A DNA stretch of 64,000 nucleotides from Macrotis lagotis (GCF_037893015.1 NC_133658.1:427271890-427335889), one strand, 5' to 3'. Shown: positions 11,007-23,385, counted from the stretch's first letter. Program-made: numbers and translations. The notes: generated by a model not told the origin, from the sequence alone.

Positions 11007-11898
11007 AAGCAGATTTTCTCCTGAACCCCAAATGGAGTCCTAGGCCAGATATATTTGAGGGAAATATAGAGCTGTAATTCTAGATAAACAGCCCACTAAG
11101 TGACTAGAGGAAAGAGATACAGTCATAGAACTGCTGAGGCTTTCTTGCTGCATTCCCCTGCAGCTAGCATACTGGTGATATAGCATAGACTGTGCCTTTC
11201 CTTCTTTGTACAAAAATGAACCAGGTCTTTAAACATATCTATCCATGCAACCCACAGGTCTTATTTAGATATTTATATAACCCATATGGATATACTTCTC
11301 TTATATATACATATATTATCTTACATATTTACACAGATAGATAGGCTTATCTATCTTTATCTATATATCTTGCATAGTCACAAAATAAGAGAGATTTAAA
11401 ATTGATAAAGAGATTCCTTAATGTTCTAAGTTAAGTGGAGAAAATAATATACGTCCATTTTATAGAAAGGGAAACTAGGAAGTAACAGACTCAGATTCAT
11501 AGACTTTAAACTCTTTTCCTACTAACTCAGGCTTCCAGTTCTAATTGCCCTTATACTATAGCAAACCACATAATCCAGCATATTTCAGGAATTAAAATCA
11601 ACAGTAGCTGTACCTTTAGAAAAGAAAAATTTGTCCGCTTTCTAAATTATCAGTCTTGAGAGGAAGTTGCACCTAATTCACAGTATTTATTTTACACACT
11701 AGTTAGGGGGGCTGGAAAAATGTTTTTAGTAATCAATTTTGTGTAAATTAAATCACATTTAAAGAAATCATTTTATAAAGTGAATAATTACCCCCTCCCA
11801 AAATGATCTATTTGTTGAATATGGCTTTTCTTTGCTAAGTATGAATTTTCTTAATGAAGGATCCATGTGGTATCAACTATGATTATTTTGTTGCCTTG
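11007..11898. other. Non-coding stretch with one MIR-like fossil
   Basis: Around 11450-11530 'ccattttatagaaagggaaa' is a weak antisense MIR core. 11260-11370 is rich in TATA/GATA-type low-complexity sequence. The rest was not recognised. Confidence 0.4.
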
Positions 11899-11909
11899 AC
11901 CTTAATGTG

Positions 11910-12221
11910 CAATGTTTATCCTTCATTTTCAAAGACCATGAGGTGATACTAAAAGTAGCACATGAATTGCATTTGAGTGAGGGGGTGCTATGCTAAGTCA
12001 CCAATCTCACTTTCTCCTCTAGCGACTCTCCATACAGTCATATAGATTCAGTGACCAATCAGGACAACTGGAGATGACTTTGGATGAGAGAGGCAATCAG
12101 GGTTAAGTGAATTGACCAAGGTCAAGAACCTAGCAAGTGGCAAGTGTCTGAGGCCGGATTTGAACTCCCTTCCTCCTGACTCCAAGGCCAGTGCTCTATC
12201 TACTGTGCCACCAAGCTGTCC
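11910..12221 (-). mobile_element. RTE-tailed CORE-SINE with 11-bp duplication
   Basis: RTE tail at the left ('tttatccttcattttcaaag') and head 'ccaccaagctgtcc' at the right, so minus strand. 'accttaatgtg' flanks it at 11899-11909 and 12222-12232. Confidence 0.9.
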
Positions 12222-12417
12222 ACCTTAATGTGTATATACATGAATGTATATACATGTACATATATATCATAAATATACATATAAACACATTTGTACATCT
12301 GTGTGTGAATAACAATAAGGATTGAATCTATGGTTTCATTTGTAAGCTACTGATATGGACTGGCACCTTCTCTTTAGGAGTGGCTTAAACAATTTAGCTT
12401 GGGAGATAGGTGATAAC

Positions 12418-12685
12418 TCAGCAATTAAATTCTGGATGAAATCTATAGAGTACTGGGCCTGGGGTCAGGAAGATCTGAGTTAGAATCCAGCTTTAGATAC
12501 TTGCTAGTTGTGTGACACTGGGAAAATCATTATCCTTTGTTTGCCTCAGTTTCCTCAACTATAAAGTAAGGATAATAATCACATACTTTCTAGGATTGTT
12601 GGAAGGATCAAACGATATATTTGTAAAGTACTTAGCCTAGGCCCTGGTATGTAGTACTATATAAACACTAGCTGTTATTATTATG
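12418..12685 (+). repeat. MIR-family (MAR1-like) SINE, long copy
   Basis: Sense order: 'tagagtactgggcctggggt', 'tgcctcagtttcctcaacta', 'aggattgttggaaggatcaa', and a tail in 'ctagctgttattattat'. Nearly full length. Confidence 0.8.
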
Positions 12686-12879
12686 TTTTAAGGCACTGAG
12701 AAATTAAGTTACTTAATAATTTGCTCAGGAAAATGAGTCAGAATATGTCATAGGCTTGACTTGAACCCAATTCTTCCAGACAGCAAACCTAACTTTCCAT
12801 CTACTACACACATTTGCCTTTCGTCTTTGTATACTTATACATATGTAAATATATGTCAGTTCTATATCTTATACATGTA

Positions 12880-12905
12880 TATGTTTATATATATATATAT
12901 ATATG
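12880..12905. repeat. (TA)n tract
   Basis: Short TA dinucleotide run within AT-rich sequence. Confidence 0.8.
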
Positions 12906-13254
12906 TATTTCTTTATTTTATATTTTGCTGTAATCTTTTTGAGAGATTAAGGAAACAACCCAGCTTATTATAAAGGAAACATAAGCAGCTTGTTAGGAAG
13001 TTTTTTTAAGATGTCACTGAAATAATGAATGGTTATTATGTCCTAAACCCACAAGACCTCACCCAGTGCATGTGGTTACATAAATGTCTTTTACCTAAAT
13101 AGCATTAGACTGTTATTATTACTACTGCCTTGCACTCAACTCCTGGCTTTGAATCTAAACTAAAGCTTTCAAAGCTGTATTCGTTAAAATGAAACTCCCC
13201 AAGGGAACAGGGAAATGGTAATTATCTCATCTACTTGTTAGATAATATGATGAA

Positions 13255-13430
13255 GTGGAAAGAACTTTGGTCTGGAAATCAGGAGACTTGAGTTCTAGTA
13301 CCAGCTCTGCCACTGACTCATTGGATGACCCTGGAAAATTTGTTTGTACCTTACTTTCTTTATTCATAAAGCCAAAAGGATTCAATGGAGTCAATGATCT
13401 CTTAGATTCCTCCCACTATGGTCTGGGATG
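13255..13430 (+). repeat. MIR-family fossil
   Basis: 'gaagtggaaagaactttggt' followed by 'gagttctagtaccagctctg' and 'tgacccTGGaaaatttg'-like text matches the sense MIR order. Moderately diverged. Confidence 0.65.
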
Positions 13431-13609
13431 TTAAGATCATTTTTAGTTTGAGATTAATGAGTCTAAACACATTTCCACCCTTGATGATCATGTGATATGC
13501 TACTAGATTACCAAATTATCTGTAATCAAAATGGATTTAGAATCAGATGCCCTACCCCACTTCTCAATGGTTACTCAATCTTGGGAAAGCCTTTTATTGT
13601 TTGAATTTC

Positions 13610-13614
<5 letters not shown>

Positions 13615-13673
<59 letters not shown>
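13615..13673. repeat. (AG)n microsatellite
   Basis: About 29 uninterrupted AG units. A plus-strand open frame with an Arg-Glu run is this tract only. Confidence 0.97.
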
Positions 13674-13676
<3 letters not shown>

Positions 13677-14206
13677 TAATACCCACAGTAAGAACTTTAT
13701 TCCTTTCTAGGCTGCTTTCCAGATTTCCTCCATTATATCCCAACACTTCAGCCTGAAGCCTTATTCTATCCCTAGAATTTACACATTAGAAATTTTCTTC
13801 TGCACCTGAGGTCTCTCCCTCTGATCGAATAGTCCAACTTAGAATCTTCATTTAAGGATGCTACCCAGGTCAGCTAGGCATCATTCCTATCCAAACTATA
13901 TTAGGACTTCCTTTACCATGCCCCCTTGATGGACACCTTTTCCCCCTCCCATTTAAAAGCTTCCTCTAGTGTGTTGTCTTATTTCATTATGCTGTAAAGT
14001 TTCCAGGGAAAAGAATTGTCTACTTTTATTTGCATTATCAGTTTTAGCACATACATACCTGTTGATTAACTAGTCTATATTATGTTATGAGGACAATAGT
14101 TAAGCATCTAGAGAAATTGTTTAATACTATTCCCCTGTTTTATAATGAAGAAATTCATATATACAAGGACACTGAAGTAACAGAGCTAGGATTGAATCTC
14201 AAGCAT
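13674..14206. other. Non-coding stretch with MIR-like end
   Basis: 14120-14200 ('tttataatgaagaaattcat', then 'cagagctaggattgaatctc') looks like an old antisense MIR. The remainder was not recognised. Confidence 0.4.
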
Positions 14207-14244
14207 CTGTGTGTGTGTGTGTATGTGTGTGTGTGTGTGTGTGG
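14207..14244. repeat. (TG)n microsatellite
   Basis: TG repeat interrupted once by TATG. Confidence 0.93.
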
Positions 14245-14261
14245 TTTGTAATGTGTATATA

Positions 14262-14450
14262 TTTTATTTTTTATTTTTAATTTTAATTTTATTTTTTCCA
14301 TTTTACAAGTAAAGCTAGTTTTCAACATTCATTTTTAGTAAGATTTTAAGTTCCACATTTCTCTCCCTTCCTCCTTTCCCCTCCAACTTCAACTAATCTG
14401 ATATATGTTATATGTTTAATCATGTTCAATATATTTCCATATTAATCATG
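14262..14450 (-). mobile_element. L1 3'-UTR stub
   Basis: 'ttttcaacattcatttttag', 'taagttccacatttctctcc' and 'catatttccatattaatcat'-type text is the antisense marsupial L1 3' UTR also seen at 20.6 and 30.8 kb. A 5'-truncated insertion of about 190 bp. Confidence 0.75.
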
Positions 14451-14538
14451 AAACTGAGATATTTTGACTCCAAACTCAGCACTCTTTCCATTGATTATGT
14501 GAAATCTTCTTACCTAGTAAGTTATAGAATAAAAGCAA

Positions 14539-14562
14539 TATATATATATATATATATATATA
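14539..14562. repeat. (TA)n tract
   Basis: Twelve TA units. Confidence 0.9.
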
Positions 14563-14883
14563 GGTATATTATAATTCTTATCACTAAGGTGTTGGCCAAT
14601 GGCCAACCCATGCAAGTATCTAAGAAAAAGTTGCAGTCTTCATAGGTGGCAGGGATGGGGGAGGAGAACATGGATGAATTTATAGATCCTTAAAAGACAG
14701 AACAATATTGTTATAATTGTTGTTGTCATAGCATCAACCAGTTGACATAGGATCTCAGCATTAGGAGGGACCTTCAAGGTATCTTGAACAAAATTTCCCT
14801 CTTCAGTATACCAAAGAATGAACTTTTCTCAAAGCAATGTATTTCATTAGTCGATGCTTCCAGGATGTAACTTTTCCTTCTTT

Positions 14884-15300
14884 TTGATGTTGTTAGGTCA
14901 TTTTAGAGTTGTGCTCAATTTTAGGTTTTATTTTTTACAAGGCAGTGGGATTAAGTGACTTGTCCATGGTCACACAGCTAGGTAATTTTTTTAAGTGTCT
15001 GTGGCTGAATTTGAACTCAGGTCCTCCTGACTTCAGGGCTGGTGCTCCATCCACTGTGCCACCTAGCTGCCCCTTGTGCTCAATTTTCCATGACCCTTCT
15101 GGGTTTTCTTGACAGAGATACTGGATTGGTTTGCCATTTTCTTCTCTAGCTCATTTTACAGATAAGGAAACTGAGGCAAGAAAGGTTAAGTGATTTGCAA
15201 AGCTACAAAGCTAGTAAGTATCTGAGGCCAAATTCAAGGTAATGAAAATGAATCATCCTGACTCCAGGGTCAGTACTCTCTCTACTGAACCACCCTGTTT
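14884..15300 (-). mobile_element. Long CORE-SINE (MON1-like), interrupted
   Basis: The tail part 'tgttaggtcattttagag' and the body 'tactggattggtttgccatt', 'cagataaggaaactgaggca' and 'ctgactccagggtcagtact' belong to one minus-strand SINE. It is split by a younger CORE-SINE at 14923-15073. Confidence 0.75.
14923..15073 (-). mobile_element. CORE-SINE nested in an older SINE, 14-bp duplication
   Basis: Poly-T region, 'ggcagtgggattaagtgact', and head 'ccacctagctgcccc'. 'ttgtgctcaatttt' is present at 14909-14922 and 15074-15087, a perfect duplication. Confidence 0.94.
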
Positions 15301-15639
15301 CCTTCCTTTTACTCATACTAACTTCTCTGCAACTTCCAGTTTTATTAATTCTGCTCTCAGGAGCCAAATATAACAAGTTTACTCCTTCTTCTTTATGATG
15401 GCCCTTCAAAAATCTATAAATACCTATCCTACAACCCTAGAATTGCTTCAGATTTCATTTGGAACTGCTGAAAAAGAACTCATCAAGGTCTTCTAAGTGC
15501 TCTTTTATGATCACTGAATTTATCTAGTGTTTCAGCTATTAGTCATTTTAGTTCTGTCCATATCAATCCAAAGATTATTTTCTTTGGGAAAAAAAAACAG
15601 AAGTTAGATTAAAAAATGTAAGGATGTTAGGTAAACAAT

Positions 15640-15867
15640 GATATAATACTTGGAGATCTTAACCTAGTCAGGAAGACCTTTTTTTAAATCTAGCTTCTGA
15701 CACAAGTTGGGTGACATTGTAGGTCTCTTGACTTTCATATGTCTCAGTTTCCTCATTAGTAAAATGTGAATAATGATTATTTCTATGTCTGAGAATTATT
15801 GCTAGGATCAAATAAAATAGCAAATGTGAAGTGTCATACAAACATTAAATGCTAACTATCATGATAA
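15640..15867 (+). repeat. MIR-family fossil
   Basis: 'tgtctcagtttcctcattag', 'taaaatgtgaataatgatta' and 'aattattgctaggatcaaat' are in sense MIR order. Confidence 0.75.
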
Positions 15868-15869
15868 TA

Positions 15870-16085
15870 TGCATTTGTATAATGATATAAGTTTTGGAAA
15901 ACACTCCCCCCCCCACAAGAAACCTGAGGAATAAGGAATGCAAGTATTCTTTTTTCCATTTTACAGATTAGGAAATTGAAATTCTAAGAGGTTTAAGGAA
16001 TTGACCATAGTTATGTATCTAGTAAGAATTTCAGGTAGAAAATGATATTGCTTTCCTAATTTCAGGCTGATAACCTATCCACAAT
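15870..16085 (-). repeat. MIR-family fossil
   Basis: 'ccattttacagattaggaaa' with following 'attgaccatagttatgtatc' is the antisense MIR core. Includes a C9 run near 15909. Confidence 0.7.
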
Positions 16086-16980
16086 GGTTACTCTCAACAA
16101 AGAAACAAATGTGTCATCAAAAATCCTCAAACCAGTCTGTTTGTTATCCTTGCCATTCCTTGCCATCTGACATTTTTGCACTATGGACATTTATACATGC
16201 CTCAAAGGCTGAGCAGGATATCAGTAGGAGAGAATGTGGAAACAGGGCATTTTAGCACAAGGTAAACTGTGAGAAAAGGCTTAGAGGTGGGAAATCTCAG
16301 AATGTGTTCAGAGAACAATCCGTTGGTATAGTTGGAAGATATAAAATGAAAAGTTTATGACATAAGGTTGGGAAGTGAGGGGTGTCAAGGTAAATAAATA
16401 GCCAAGTTTTACCAAGAACTGTTCTTTAGATACCTTTAAAGCTGTGTTTCTGGGCCTCAGATTCTCAGAATACCACACTCCAAAACCCTTGCCTGCAGCA
16501 CAACAAGTTTCCTTTTCTCTGAAAGTTTCCCAGATGTTTAGGAGAGTATGTCTGTCCAATCCAAAACTATCTGATAACACTTGTTTATCTGTTGTGTTTT
16601 TCACTTGAAAAGCTCTTGGCTTATACCTACCATTAGCTGGGGAAATAAGCCTCCTTCTCATTGTCTCCTTCTAACAGTTTTCATTACACATAATGAACAC
16701 ATCTTAAATCTGGACAAGGAAATTACAAATGCCAGGCTTTCTCATAAATGCTACTTAGACGACATCAGGCATGCACCACCAGCACCACTGCCATTCTCTT
16801 AGAGACATCATAATAAAAGCACAAAAGCAGAGAATTAATCACAGGTTGTCAGGTAATTGCCAGCTTCCTCGGGGGGTGGCCCCAATCTTTCCTTTGAGGG
16901 AGGTGAGGTGTTCACTAAAGAGCCTACAGTCACATAATGAAATATGGTCACAAATTATCATTAACCCATCTCATGGAATT
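16086..16980. other. Repeat-poor unique stretch; possible conserved non-coding element
   Basis: About 0.9 kb without recognisable transposon. Open frames of 117 codons (minus, 16308-16661), 73 and 114 codons overlap on opposite strands with no motif. 16780-16870 holds homeodomain-like words such as 'gagaattaatcacagg' and 'caggtaattgcc'. Constraint cannot be judged from one sequence. Confidence 0.3.
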
Positions 16981-16984
16981 CAGT

Positions 16985-17180
16985 TCATAGGATCATGGAC
17001 TTTGAAGACTGGAAGAGACTTTAGGAATCACCTAGTTCTGTTCCTTTCTTTTACAAATGAGGCTACAGAAACCCAGAGAGAACAGCTGGCTTACTCTAAG
17101 TTTCACAGGTCATAAATAGCAGAGGTGAGGTCCAAACCTATATTCTTTGACTCCAAAACATAGTACTCTTTCCCCTCTAG
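16985..17180 (+). repeat. Single-unit member of the 'tagaatgtcagagctggaag' SINE-like family
   Basis: 'ggaagagactttaggaatca', 'cctagttctgttcctttctt' and 'acaaatgaggctacagaaac' have the layout of one head unit plus MIR-like body, compared with the tandem-headed copies at 1.1 and 2.4 kb. Confidence 0.5.
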
Positions 17181-17214
17181 CAAATATTTCCTTCAATTTA
17201 TTTCAATCCACAGT

Positions 17215-17467
17215 GTTGTTGTGATGATGGTGGAATCATTTAAGTCATGTTCAACTTTTTGAAATCATATTTAGGGTTATTCTTGGCAAAGAAAGTGGAA
17301 TGGTTTGCTATTTCCTTTTTCTAGTTCATTTACAGATGAGCAAACTAAGGCATACTTGACTAGGGTCACACAGCTAGTAAATACATGAAGATAGATTTGA
17401 ACTCAGGAAGAAGAGTCTTCCTGACTCCAGGTCTAGCACTCTATTCACTATGTCACCAAGTTGCCCA
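17215..17467 (-). mobile_element. Long CORE-SINE (MON1-like)
   Basis: 'ttcttggcaaagaaagtgga', 'tggtttgctatttccttttt', 'gggtcacacagctagtaaat' and 'caccaagttgcccac' follow the same order as the copy at 14884. Confidence 0.85.
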
Positions 17468-18394
17468 CTCACATGTAAGTATGAGGTCTGAAGTAGGTGC
17501 TCATGATTAAAATGAAATAACCAAGTTAGTTTAATAAAGAAAATTTTTAAAATGTGCAAAAATAGAATAAAGACCCAGAGTGCCCTAGGAAATTTAGAGG
17601 AAGTAAAGGCTGCTTATATTTCACAGGATTATGGAAGACTTCATGGAGAGAGGGGAAAGCTTTAACTGAGTCTTAAAATGGATAAAAAATTTTTCAGATA
17701 TAAATGAATGTGATTCAGGTCTAGAATCTGAGTTAAAAGAGATGAAGAATTATGATTATCCACATTGGATAGGAGAGTAGATTGAGTTTAGAAAGTTCAG
17801 ATAATGACCATTAAAACACACGAGGCAGTAGCAGAATCAAGACTTGAACCTGTGTCTTTTGAATTCAAACTTAGAACTCTTCCCAGAGCTGCCTTAGTTC
17901 CAGATTTGTGCCATAGAAGTACCACAGCACAAGCCCCCAACCTGCAGTACTATGATTGTTCGAACTGTGCACAGGGGATAAAGAGGAGGCAATACCATGA
18001 CTGAGAGGGGTATAGAGGAAGAAGAAAAATACTCTACATATCTCTAATCTGAAATACTCTAGAGCTCCATACCAGGTAGCAAGAAGTCAAATGTGGTTGG
18101 ACAGAGAAGCCAAAAGGAGAGAAGTGTCAGGAATGACCTGAGAAACACCAGAGAATAAAAAATATCAAGGTCACAGGACTACAATGGTACCTGAAAGAAA
18201 TAGAACAAAATGAAATTACAAATGAAATAAGAAATATAAAGGGAAAAACATTGAAGGAGAATGACATAGAACAGAAGATAGAAAATATTACTTAATGGAG
18301 TCCTTAGCTATTAGAATGAAACAAAAACAAAAGTCAATGACTTCATGAGACAACTAGATATCTTAACTCTGAGAGTAAATGATTTTTTGTATCA
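17468..18394. other. Non-coding stretch with old fossils
   Basis: 17620-17680 ('gaagacttcatggagagagg') resembles L2, and 17800-17890 resembles an old MIR-type end. The rest was not recognised. Confidence 0.35.
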
Positions 18395-18627
18395 TTAGTA
18401 TTATTATAGCTGTCCCCTATGCCTGAAATATTCTCCCTCTTCATCTCCACTTCTACTTCCCTTTCTTTTATGTCCCAGTTTAAATCTCTTTTTTCTACAG
18501 GAAGTTGATTTTCCCTTAGTTTCTCTTAGTTCTGTTGACTTCTTTCTTTATTATTTCCCAGATATCTTGCATATATCTGATTTGTACATAGTTGTTTGCA
18601 TGTAATTTCCACTATTAGGTTGAGATT
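18395..18627 (+). repeat. L2-like LINE fossil
   Basis: 'tgcctgaaatattctccctc', 'tatgtcccagtttaaatctc' and the following text have the layout of the L2 3' region. Confidence 0.55.
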
Positions 18628-19165
18628 TTGATTTTATTTTTTAAATTTTTTTGGGGGGGGCTTTCAGTTCTGAATTCTCTCCCTCTCTCCTCTCATTAAC
18701 CCATTACCTCCATCCATTGAGATCACTGGTTTTTGTATATAGTATGCATATATTTGCATATATATTATGTATATAGTTATATATAGTCTAAATGTATATA
18801 CATATATATATATAAAATACACATACATGTATGCATATATTGTTATGTAAAATAAAATCCCAATTCTATAAAAAAGAAATTTTTAAAAACAAAGAAAACA
18901 AAATGTTTCAATTTGCATTCTGAACCCATCAAATCTTTGTCTGGAGAAGAAAGGAATCTTTTTAGTGTTTCTAAGAAAAGCATCATATTATCTGCAAAAA
19001 AGGCTTATTTTGTTTCTTCTTTTCCTATACTTATTCCTACCATTTCTACTAGTGAGGATTTCTAGTAAAATACTGAATAGTCAGCATTGTGTTTTATATT
19101 TTGTTTTGATTCTCCTGGATTTTTGTATCAAGACCATGAGTGTGTCACAGAAGCAATTTGGTAGG
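18628..19165 (-). mobile_element. Decayed L1 fragment(s), 3' UTR plus ORF2 piece
   Basis: 18628-18950 is antisense L1 3'-UTR-like with expanded TA/TATG repeats at 18720-18840. 18960-19160 includes 'catcatattatctgcaaaaa', the antisense of the FADD region of L1 reverse transcriptase. Two truncated pieces or one internally deleted copy. Confidence 0.6.
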
Positions 19166-19199
19166 GGCCCTTTATTTTTTCCAAATAAATAGTATTGAG

Positions 19200-19445
19200 A
19201 CTAGTCTCATATTTGGTAGAATTTGTTTGTACATCCAGTCAGTCTTGAAGTTTCCTCTAGCTGTGGCAATTTATTTATGGCTTATTCAGGTTCTTTTTCT
19301 AACATAGAGTCATTTAAGTGGTATATTTCTTGTTCTGTTCATCAGAATAATTTATATTTTTATAGATATAAAATTACCAGCCTTATTGGAATATCAAAAT
19401 ACCTACTAATAATTGAATTTATTTTTATTTCTTCATTTCCATATT
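19200..19445 (-). repeat. Probable LINE remnant
   Basis: T-rich sequence with broken open frames on the plus strand, of the composition of antisense L1 coding. No specific motif, so weak. Confidence 0.3.
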
Positions 19446-19489
19446 AGACTGTAAGTTCCATGAACCCAGAGGCTATCTACATTTCTTTA

Positions 19490-20345
19490 TGATGGGGAAA
19501 ACCAGAAAGTGAAAGATTTCACCAGCCCAACTTAGCATAGGGTGAGATACAGAGAAGTCTATGGATGCTGCAATCAGTGTCAGGACAGGGACATATCCTA
19601 TGTGGAGTAACTCCACTCCTCAGGGATAAGCTGTTCATCAAAGCAAGGAGGTCACCTTGCTGAGGCACAACCAGACCTATGCTAGCAAAGTGAGTTGAAA
19701 AGAGGTGCCAAATGTAATATTAGTCCCAGGTCACAGTTCCAAGTCCAAGAACTAAGGCAGGACAAAAAGAAAACCTTAACATGGAAGTAACGTTCTCTTT
19801 TAGGGGGACCCTAAATAGTACTTTGAGAATGGAGCACACTAAGAATCCAAGCAGCAACAGTGTGGTTCAAATCCCAGCATCAAAGAAAAGTCTCATTTAT
19901 AGCACCTAGTTCAGCTACAGAGGAATAATTTAGATAAGAGTCATAGACCAAAGAAGAGCCTGTAATTTTGTCACCTTGAACCTTTGTAACTTTCCAGAAC
20001 TTTCCAACCAAGTGATAAGGTCTAAGTCTAGAAGTTTATTATTACTTAGGTCCAAAACTAGGTTCAGAATTTGCAACTTTCATTCAAGAGAGGCAGGAAT
20101 CAGAGCTTGACCTGGATCAGACCACTTTGTAATTATTGAAAACTTACAAGTCCCCAGCTTGTCCCTAAGATCTTAGAATAGCAAATACTCCACTCCAATA
20201 AAGCAACACAAGGACCAGTCTAGACCTTACAGACATACATCAAGTCTGAGGTTAGGAAGAGATGAGAAGAATAAGCAAACAAAAAGGAAAAAAAAGAATC
20301 CCATCATAAAGAGAAATTATGGTGACAGGGATTTTCAAGATAAGA
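19490..20345 (+). mobile_element. Probable L1 5'-UTR fragment
   Basis: Balanced-composition leader with 'caaatcccagcatcaaagaa', 'agagaggcaggaatcagagc' and 'taagatcttagaatagcaaa', ending in 'gcaaacaaaaaggaaaaaaa' just where ORF1 would start. I recall this layout from marsupial L1/HAL1 leaders. No ORF1 follows. Confidence 0.45.
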
Positions 20346-20521
20346 ACTCAGAATTTCAATTCAATAAATATTTACTATGTACCTATTATGCATGTGCCAA
20401 ACTGTCTTTAAAATATCTTAAGCAGAGTCTCAGAGAAAAATAAAGTATGGGCAGAAGTTCAATTAGAATTTCTGAGATTAAATGAGGTTTTGGGGGACTT
20501 AATTAAATGAGTTATTTGTCT

Positions 20522-21226
20522 TAAAAAGACTATTTTATTCTTTTGAATTACATATAAAGATCCTTTCAGCATTTCATTTTTTGAGAGTTTTGAGTTCCAA
20601 TTTTTTTGCTTCCCTCTTTTCCCTTCTCCTTTTCTATGACAGAATAATCTGATATAGGTTATACATATACAATAATCTTAAACATATTTCCATATTAATC
20701 ATGTATGAAAGAAGAATCAGAACAAAAGAGAAAAATCATGAGAAAGAAAAAGCAAAAAAAAAATTTAAAAAGATGAAAATAGTGTGATTCAATCTGCATT
20801 AGGTATTCCGTAGTTCTCTGGATTTAGATGGTATTTTCTATCATAAGGATCTTTAGAATTATCTTGGATCATTGTATTGCTGTGAAGACTAAATCATCAT
20901 AGTTGATCATCACACATTATTGCTGTTCCTGTGTGCAATGTTCTCCTGGTTCTACTCACTTTACTCAGTATCAGTACATGTAAGTCTTTCCAGATTTTTC
21001 TGAAATTCATCTGCTCATCATTTCTTATGATACAATAGTATTCCATTGCATTCATATACTGCTAATTGTTCAGCCATTCCTCAGTTGATGGGTAGTCCCT
21101 CAATTTCCAATTCTTTGAAAACACAAAAAAGAGCTGCTACAGATGTTTTGTATATATGGGTCTTTTCCCTTTTCTATGATCTCTTTAGGATGTTTATTTT
21201 GAAGAGACCACAGATTTTTTATACCT
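20522..21226 (-). mobile_element. 5'-truncated L1, 3' UTR and ORF2 C-terminal end
   Basis: Antisense 3' UTR ('cagaataatctgatataggt', 'catatttccatattaatcat') is followed by the antisense ORF2 C-terminal region containing 'ttgatgggtagtccctcaat' and 'caatttccaattctttgaaa'. About 0.7 kb, diverged. Confidence 0.8.
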
Positions 21227-21244
21227 GAAATAAGAATACTTGAG

Positions 21245-21372
21245 AAAAAATGGCAAAATTTGTGAAGTACTATGGAAAGATAGACACATCAGTACACTGT
21301 TGATGGAGCTGTAAAATGATTCAGTCATTCTGGAAAGTAGTTTGGAACTATAACCAAAAAGTCATTAAAAAA
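21245..21372 (+). mobile_element. Short L1 ORF2 remnant
   Basis: 'ttgatggagctgtaaaatga' and 'cattctggaaagtagtttgg' correspond to the L1 ORF2 C-terminal segment in sense orientation. Confidence 0.6.
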
Positions 21373-22479
21373 AGATAGTCCCTGCTCTCAAAAAGCTTCA
21401 ATTTTAATGGAGAATGATAATGTATAAAAGGAAGCTAAAGAAAAGATAGAAGATATTCACATGGTGGTGTGTAGATTGTCTTATAGAGAACAAGAGAGGT
21501 ATATTATTATGACCATGGCTGGTGTGAGCACTTTCCTTAAAATGGAGATTTGGAAAAGAATAGGACAATCAAATGAAGGGGTCAGTCAGTTGCTGGATTA
21601 TAGTGACTCCAAAGAGATAAAGCATAAAGTGAAATATATGAACAAACTATCCAAAGCAGTATTTTTATTTTAGCAAAGAGCTGGCAAGAAGACCACATTC
21701 ATTTTGCCTGTAAGTTGGTGTTAAGCAGAAAAATCTGGAATCAACTGACATCATATTTCCCTCTGGAATGGAAGGAGAAAATAAATCTTTGATCAACAAG
21801 CCCCAGGCATTAGCAAGAGCCTGGGCCTCAGTACTTCAAATGATAAAGATAGTGATTTGTGGATATTAAATCAACATAGAATGGAGAATTCTGACAAGTT
21901 AAAGAGCCTCCTTTTGCAAAAGGATCTGAATATCATTGTGCTAGAGGTTTGAAACTTTGGTCTTGTGAGCTAATGATTCCCAAATATTTAAAGGTAGTAA
22001 CTCTCCTAATGCAAATAGACTAGACAAAATTTTGGGAAGAACATAAGGGGATAAAGAGACTTGAACAAATGTACACACACAGAGACACATACACACTCAC
22101 TCACTAAATCTTTGACTGGATTTCTCACCCCCTTGCCAATTTTAAACTTGGAAGCTAGAAACAAGTATTCAAAAAACATGTAAAACAATCCAGGCCCAGA
22201 AACAGTCAGAAAAATTAAAATAAATTGGCTGAAGGTGAGGGGATAGAAAGAAGTGATGAGCAGCAGTTATCTGACTTAACGTTCCTTTGCCTTCTAGGAG
22301 AAAACTGAAGAAAAATTCCTTCTTCCAATATCAGAAAAGGAGAAAAGTTAGGCATGTGGTGTTGTTAGCCAGGGGAAAGGATTGCTTTGGCAGTTGTTTG
22401 GTATTTGCTGGTAGAATGATTTCTTAATGGTCAAATCTGATGGTCTTTGTCTTAGGTATAATTTTTCTTGACCCTTCTG
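21373..22479. other. Non-coding stretch, mostly unrecognised
   Basis: 21378-21430 'agtccctgctctcaaaaagc' resembles the L2 3' segment. Nothing else identified. CA-rich patch at 22070-22105. Confidence 0.4.
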
Positions 22480-22735
22480 TAACCCTCTTATCAGCTAAAG
22501 CGCTTGAGAAAGCCATCTTTCCTAGATATTTCTACTTCTACAATATTTCTCATCTTCTTATTCCATCTTATATGTATTTTGTTTTTTGCATGTTGTCTCC
22601 ACTCAAAGAGAATGTGAGCTCCTTGTGAAGTTTTTATTTCTGTCTTTCTTTGTACCTCCAGTATTTATCATAATTCCTGGTTCATAGTAAATGCTTAATA
22701 TACTGGCAGAGTTGGGATTGCCATTACTGCCATTT
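22480..22735 (+). repeat. L2-like LINE fossil
   Basis: 'aatgtgagctccttgtgaag', 'tttgtacctccagtatttat' and 'catagtaaatgcttaatata' follow the L2 3' consensus layout. Confidence 0.7.
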
Positions 22736-23385
22736 GGGAGGGGCAGAAGAGGGCAAAGGAGGGCAAAGAAGGTGAAGAGAAGAAATAAGGGAGGGGAAGG
22801 AAAGGAAGAGATTAAAAAGAACAAGATAGTATATTCAGTGCTAAGATGCAATGATAGAAGACTATGATTCTTCCTTTAAGACCTTAATAAAGTAGAACTT
22901 CCAGGACATATTCAAGATGGTGGCACAAAGCTTACATGCTCCTGGAGCTTTTTCCTACCAAAGATAAATGAAACCTCTATTCTGGCATTCACATGACAGA
23001 TTCCACTAAGAAAAAGAGAAGATTTAAAGAAGTTTTCAATGGTTAGACATTATGGAGGATCTTCAGTGAAGGTCTGTTTCTTTAGTGGAAAAGGGGAAGT
23101 AAAACCTAGAAGACAGGCCAGTGAGAAAGCCAGCAGAGGTCTTTTAGCCACAATGCAATCCAGGTCCAGGCAGCTTAAAAATAGCAGAGGTCCCTGTAGC
23201 TAGGTATCAAGCCAGCAGAATCTGAAACCTAGGAATACTAGGGCAAAAGACAGGACTGGGTAAAGAACACCACTGCTAAGTCAGAACCTGGACATAAAGG
23301 AGGAAAAAACCCTCTGCAAAGGCAGGACCTGGACTGCATAGGCAAAATCTCGGCCAACAACAAGCCAGGGATCAGACCCCAGCCC

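Noticed and set aside
13547..13756. Plus-strand open frame with long Arg-Glu run
   Set aside because: Pure translation of the (AG)n microsatellite.
16308..17115. Overlapping 117-, 73- and 114-codon open frames as a possible gene
   Set aside because: They lie on opposite strands, have no motifs, and the last runs through a SINE-like repeat.
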